Part shown: one piece after another, positions 34,980 through 38,378 of the stretch | Numbering within the stretch: position 1 is the first letter of the stretch | Layout: every line of letters starts with the position of its first letter | From: Reyranella sp. | Lineage (GTDB): Bacteria; Pseudomonadota; Alphaproteobacteria; Reyranellales; Reyranellaceae | Assembly (NCBI RefSeq): GCF_030651995.1 | Contig: NZ_JAUSBN010000058.1 | Location: 1 to 38,378, forward strand | Direction: 5' to 3' | DNA length: 38,378 bases | The notes under the pieces: generated by a model | Seen by the model: the letters and a program-made list of their open reading frames with translations, nothing else | Database searches by the model: none | What the model was told of the DNA's origin: nothing | Position numbers and translations under genes: made by a program

Positions 34980-36080
34980 ATGCAATCATTCTCCCCAATG
35001 GTTTCGGTCGTCGTTCCGACCTTCAACGAATCGCAGAACCTGCCGCGCCTGGTGGGCCTGCTCGACGAGGCGATGGGTGACATTCCGTGGGAAGTCGTGT
35101 TCGTCGACGACGACAGCCCCGACGGGACCTGGAAGGTCGCCAAGCAACTGGCCAAGGACGATACCCGGGTGCGTTGCATCCGTCGCGTCGGCCGGCGCGG
35201 CCTTGCCGGCGCCTGCATCGAGGGGGCCCTCAGTTCGGCCGCCCCATACGTCGCGGTCATGGATGCCGACCTCCAGCACGACGAAGCCATCCTACCCGCC
35301 ATGGTGGCCAAACTTCAGAATGACGAGGCCGATCTCGTGATCGGCAGCCGCTTCGTGGGCGACGGCAGCAGCGAAGGTGGATTCTCGGCCCGGCGGGCCT
35401 TTGCCAGCCGCGTCGCAACCCGCCTCGCCGCCTTCATCATCGGCCGGCAGGTCTCCGATCCGATGAGCGGCTTCTTCGTGCTGAAGCGTGAGGTCTTCGA
35501 GTCCGTGGCCTCCAGCCTCGTCCCATCAGGCTTCAAGATCCTGCTCGATATCCTGGCGAGCACCCGCGGGCAGATGCGCGTGGCCGAGGTCGCCTATCGT
35601 TTCCGCTCCCGCCAGGAGGGACTTTCCAAGTTCGACACGCGCGCCATCCTCGACTTCCTCGGGCTGCTGCTGCACCGGATGACGGGCGGCACCGTGTCGG
35701 TCCGTTTCCTGTTCTTCATGATCGTCGGCGCCATCGGCCTCGCCATCCATCTCATCGTCCTGCGAATCGGCATGCTGGGCGGGTTCGGCTTCGAGGCCGC
35801 GCAGTCGGTGGCGACCGTCATCGCCATGACCTCGAACTTCCTGGTGAACAATCTCCTTACCTACAGCGACATGAAACTGCGCGGCACGGCCGCATTGGCT
35901 GGGCTGCTGAAATTCTATGTCGTCTGCGGCGTGGGGGCGCTGGCCAATATCGGCGTGGCGTCGTGGCTGTTCGTCTCGAACGAGAGCTGGTGGATCGCCG
36001 GCATCGCGGGCGTCATCGTCGGCGCCACGTTCAACTACACGATGAGCTCGATCTTCGTCTGGCGGCAGCAGCAGAACTGA
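34980..36080 (+). CDS. GT2 (dolichol-phosphate-mannose synthase-like) glycosyltransferase fused to GtrA
   Basis: A 366-residue fusion. Residues 1-240: GT2 family A-fold, with VSVVVPTFNESQNLPRLV, VVFVDDDSPDGTWKV and YVAVMDADLQHDEAIL (DxD), then SDPMSGFFVLKREVFE; this is the DPM1-type enzyme that moves a sugar from a nucleotide to polyprenyl phosphate. Residues 240-366: GtrA domain with four helices (FLFFMIVGAIGLAIHLIVL and onwards to NYTMSSIFVW). The fusion couples synthesis and membrane handling of a polyprenyl-linked sugar. It adds a second GtrA unit to this cluster. Confidence 0.9.
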   Translation: MQSFSPMVSVVVPTFNESQNLPRLVGLLDEAMGDIPWEVVFVDDDSPDGTWKVAKQLAKDDTRVRCIRRVGRRGLAGACIEGALSSAAPYVAVMDADLQHDEAILPAMVAKLQNDEADLVIGSRFVGDGSSEGGFSARRAFASRVATRLAAFIIGRQVSDPMSGFFVLKREVFESVASSLVPSGFKILLDILASTRGQMRVAEVAYRFRSRQEGLSKFDTRAILDFLGLLLHRMTGGTVSVRFLFFMIVGAIGLAIHLIVLRIGMLGGFGFEAAQSVATVIAMTSNFLVNNLLTYSDMKLRGTAALAGLLKFYVVCGVGALANIGVASWLFVSNESWWIAGIAGVIVGATFNYTMSSIFVWRQQQN

Positions 36081-36113
36081 GGCGGCGCCGACGGCGCCGC
36101 CCCATCTTCCGGT

Positions 36114-37346
36114 TCAGCGGGCGTTCTCTTTCTCGAAGTCCGGCACCGCGGCCGAAGCGGCCGCAAAGCGCGGCGCCTTGGTGGCCTTGAGGGCTTCAGC
36201 GCCGCCCTCTGTCTGCATGATCTTCGCCATGATCGCCTGCTGCGCCCGCTCGAAGACGCCACGATTCTCGATCAGGAATTTCTGCGACTCGCGCAGCTTG
36301 GTCACGTAGCCGTTGATCTCCGGAATGACATAGCGCGCGACCATGTCCCAGCTGCGGCGCGTGTTCTCCGGGTTGGCCCAGTCGTGGACGAAGCCCACGA
36401 CCGTGCCGAAGCCGCCGCTCTTGGCGTAGACGTCCTTGATGACTTTCACCAGATCGTCGGGCGTGCCGATCGTCGCGGCCGAGCCCGGCGTGAAGGCCGT
36501 CTTGTCCACGGCCTCGTCCGGATCGGCGAAGGGCGTCGCGCCGGGCCGCTGCAGGGTGCCGACGATGTATTCGTTGTGCCAGCGCTGCAGGCCCACCCGC
36601 GCTTCCTCGCGGGCCTTCTCGCGGGTCTCCGCGACATGCCAGCTGAGCAGCACGCGCCAGTTCCTCCGATCGACCGTCTGGCCGTGCTTCTTCGCGGCGT
36701 CCTCGGCGAACTTCCACTGCGTCGGCAGCGCCAGCAGACCCTCGTTCGACATCGAGCCGATCGAGATGATGCCGATGCCGTGCTTGCCCGCCAGGGTCAT
36801 GCCGGAGGGGCTGACCTGCGACGCGACGACGAACGGCATGTCCTCCTGCAGGGGCAGCAGCTGCAGGGCCGCATCCTGCATCGTGTACCAGTCGGTCTTG
36901 TCGGTGACCCGCTCGCCCTTGAACAGGCGGCGGATGATGCCGATCGCGTGGTCCTGACGGTCACGCTGGAGCATCGGGTCGATGCCGAGCGTATGGGCGT
37001 CGGACGCCAGCGCGCCGGGCCCGGAGCCGAAGATGGCGCGGCCGCCGGTCATGTGGTCGAGCTGCACCATGCGCTGGGCCACGTTGTAGGGATGATGGTA
37101 GGGCAGCGAGATCACGCCGGTGCCCAGCTTGATGCGCTTGCTGCGCTCGCCCGCCGCCGCCAGGAACATCTCGGGCGAGGCGATCATCTCCCAGCCGCTC
37201 GAATGATGCTCGCCGCACCAGAACTCGTCATAGCCCAGCCCGTCGAGCTGCTCGACGAGGTCGAGGTCCCGGCGGAACTGCAACATCGGATTCTCGCCGA
37301 TCGGATGATGAGGCGCGAGGAAGGCGCCGAACTTGAGCCGCTGCAT
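36114..37346 (-). CDS. LLM-class flavin-dependent monooxygenase (limonene-monooxygenase-like)
   Basis: A 410-residue member of the bacterial luciferase-like superfamily, which uses reduced FMN to oxygenate an organic substrate. Motifs: LKFGAFLAPHHPIGENP at the start, YDEFWCGEHHSSGWEMIASP, LGTGVISLPYHHPYNVAQR, and LDHMTGGRAIFGSGPGAL (flavin-binding barrel). The closest named group by memory is limonene 1,2-monooxygenase and alkanesulfonate-type enzymes. Start 37346 has GAGGGT 7 bases upstream; the longer frame is rejected. A flavin reductase partner is not in the window. Confidence 0.86.
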   Translation of the reverse strand: MQRLKFGAFLAPHHPIGENPMLQFRRDLDLVEQLDGLGYDEFWCGEHHSSGWEMIASPEMFLAAAGERSKRIKLGTGVISLPYHHPYNVAQRMVQLDHMTGGRAIFGSGPGALASDAHTLGIDPMLQRDRQDHAIGIIRRLFKGERVTDKTDWYTMQDAALQLLPLQEDMPFVVASQVSPSGMTLAGKHGIGIISIGSMSNEGLLALPTQWKFAEDAAKKHGQTVDRRNWRVLLSWHVAETREKAREEARVGLQRWHNEYIVGTLQRPGATPFADPDEAVDKTAFTPGSAATIGTPDDLVKVIKDVYAKSGGFGTVVGFVHDWANPENTRRSWDMVARYVIPEINGYVTKLRESQKFLIENRGVFERAQQAIMAKIMQTEGGAEALKATKAPRFAAASAAVPDFEKENAR

Positions 37347-37531
37347 GGTCGTACCCTCGATTCTATTGGTCTCTTTAATATGGATCCAGATCATGCCGCG
37401 TTCCCGCTGTCCGCAGGAAGGCCCTCGAATCTCTGATTTCGGTCAGCGGACACATGCCGTGCCCGAGTGCGCCCGCGGGTGCTTAGCGACGCCACACCGG
37501 CTAAGGACGCAATATCCAATTATTTCTGGGA

Positions 37532-38205
37532 CTTGGAGCGTCCCCTGAGCCCTGACCCACCCCAGTCCTCGCCACCTCCGCGGCTCATCCTCGACATCTC
37601 GAGGCTGCTCTACGCCTCGCGGTCGCGAACGCCCAAGGGGATACCCCGGGTCGAACTCGCCTATGCCGAGGATTTCATGACAAGTGAACGGGATCGCTTG
37701 CACCTCACTGTGCTCGATCCCCTCGGCCGACTCCGGATCGTCGACGACCGGTCGGTCAGGGGCTTTCACGTGGGCGAGCGCTGCTGGATTGGGGCGAGAT
37801 GTCATCGAGAGTTTGGAAGAGGGCGCCTGCCTCGATGGCTGCCTCCAGGAGTACAGCCGACTGCCTGACGCCACCGTCACCGGTATGCTGAAAGGTGCAC
37901 GCGCCTTGTTGCTTCCATCCCTCGCAGAGGGTTACGGCCTGCCGCTCGCCGAAGCGCTGACGTGCGGCGCCCCGGTGCTGTGCAGCGACATTCCGGTCTT
38001 CCGTGAGGTCGGCGGTGGCGTCCTGGATCATGTCGACCCGACAGATGCTGCAGCCTGGCGCCAGGCCGTGCTCAACTATGTGCTGCAGCATTCGCCGCAG
38101 CGTCGGGCGCACCTTCGCCGACTGGGCTGCTGGTCGCGGTCGACCTGGGAACAGCATTTCGCCGTGGTCGACACCGCGCTGAGCAAAGAAAAAGGCGGCC
38201 CGTGA
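37532..38205 (+). pseudogene. Broken GT4-family glycosyltransferase
   Basis: Two pieces in different frames. The N-terminal piece (to about 37780) reads RLILDISRLLYASRSRTPKGIP, the start of a GT4 glycosyltransferase. The C-terminal piece (about 37790 to the stop at 38205) reads ARALLLPSLAEGYGLPLAEAL and APVLCSDIPVFREVGGG, the donor-sugar binding end. The roughly 200 residues normally between them are missing, and the join is frameshifted near 37780-37800, so one deletion event explains both. The start is uncertain. It is unlikely to make an active enzyme. Confidence 0.7.
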
Positions 38206-38214
38206 GGGCCGCCT
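38192..38214 (-). terminator. Terminator of the OmpA-family gene
   Basis: A 9-base stem AGGCGGCCC / GGGCCGCCT (38193-38201, 38206-38214), followed on the minus strand by TTTTTCTTT. It overlaps the stop of the broken glycosyltransferase gene. Confidence 0.85.
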
Positions 38215-38238
38215 CTTCCTTGTCCAGGGTCGTCCAGC

Positions 38239-38378
38239 TTACTGGATGACGATTTCGACGCGGCGGTTCTGCGGCTCGCGGACGTTCGGGCCGGTCTGCA
38301 CCAGCAGACCCTGCTCGCCACGGCCCACCACCGCGATCGCGGTCGCCGGCACGCCTTCGCGCACCAGAGCGTCCTTGA
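38239..38378 (-). CDS. OmpA-family protein, C-terminal end only
   Basis: The last 46 codons of an OmpA/MotB-domain protein: LVREGVPATAIAVVGRGEQ, shown in part, then VREPQNRRVEIVIQ and TAA. REPQNRRVEI is the peptidoglycan-binding Arg motif of OmpA C-terminal domains. The rest lies beyond the window, so length and membrane part are unknown. Confidence 0.85.
   Translation of the reverse strand, partial: KDALVREGVPATAIAVVGRGEQGLLVQTGPNVREPQNRRVEIVIQ

Overview
The window reads as a high-GC alphaproteobacterial chromosome. A Rhodospirillales-type genome, possibly Reyranella-like, is a guess from protein flavour and not something the sequence proves. The right half (about 18.95-38.4 kb) is ordinary chromosome: guaA, a GNAT acetyltransferase, an RsmB-type rRNA methyltransferase, two tandem SGNH-like proteins, guaB, rlmE, a Ppx/GppA phosphatase, tRNA-Gln(CTG), a decaprenyl-phospho-arabinose type cluster (GtrA, UbiA/DPPR synthase, DprE1, DprE2, two large membrane proteins, a GT2-GtrA fusion), a luciferase-like flavin monooxygenase, a broken glycosyltransferase and the end of an OmpA-family gene.

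The left half (1 to about 18.95 kb) looks like a decayed integrative element inserted at the 3' end of guaA. A tyrosine integrase lies next to the guaA stop codon, with a cluster of TACCGTCA repeats and an AlpA-type regulator beside it. Cargo, from the left: (i) a metal-efflux block (RND adaptor, TolC lipoprotein, His-rich periplasmic protein, HupE/UreJ-like membrane protein, membrane-anchored protein) with two near-identical G-tract palindromes as candidate operators; (ii) backbone genes of an alphaproteobacterial conjugative element (DUF736, a small membrane protein, DUF2493/SLOG, a Toprim protein, an N6-adenine-type methyltransferase, a ParB-like protein). Two of these appear cut down relative to family members as I remember them. 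Four are preceded by structured leaders that fall into two families, and in both families the stems differ in sequence but still pair.

The most exciting part is the defence island at 10.7-16.9 kb. It begins with a Pycsar pair: PycTM membrane effector plus PycC pyrimidine-cyclase-like enzyme, the latter having lost its C-terminal tail through two Trp-to-stop changes. Next comes an apparently distinct system: a 520-residue protein with two class III nucleotide-cyclase-like domains whose active-site residues are split between them, translationally coupled to an E2-E1 fusion (Cap2-like) and a JAMM isopeptidase (Cap3-like). It converges on a cyclic-nucleotide-binding-domain/TIR effector. In type II CBASS, E1/E2/JAB proteins conjugate and prime a CD-NTase. 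Here there is no CD-NTase, and the cyclase occupies its place. The simplest reading is a Pycsar-type immune system controlled by ubiquitin-like conjugation, with a TIR NADase-type effector. That reading is inference from motifs and gene order.
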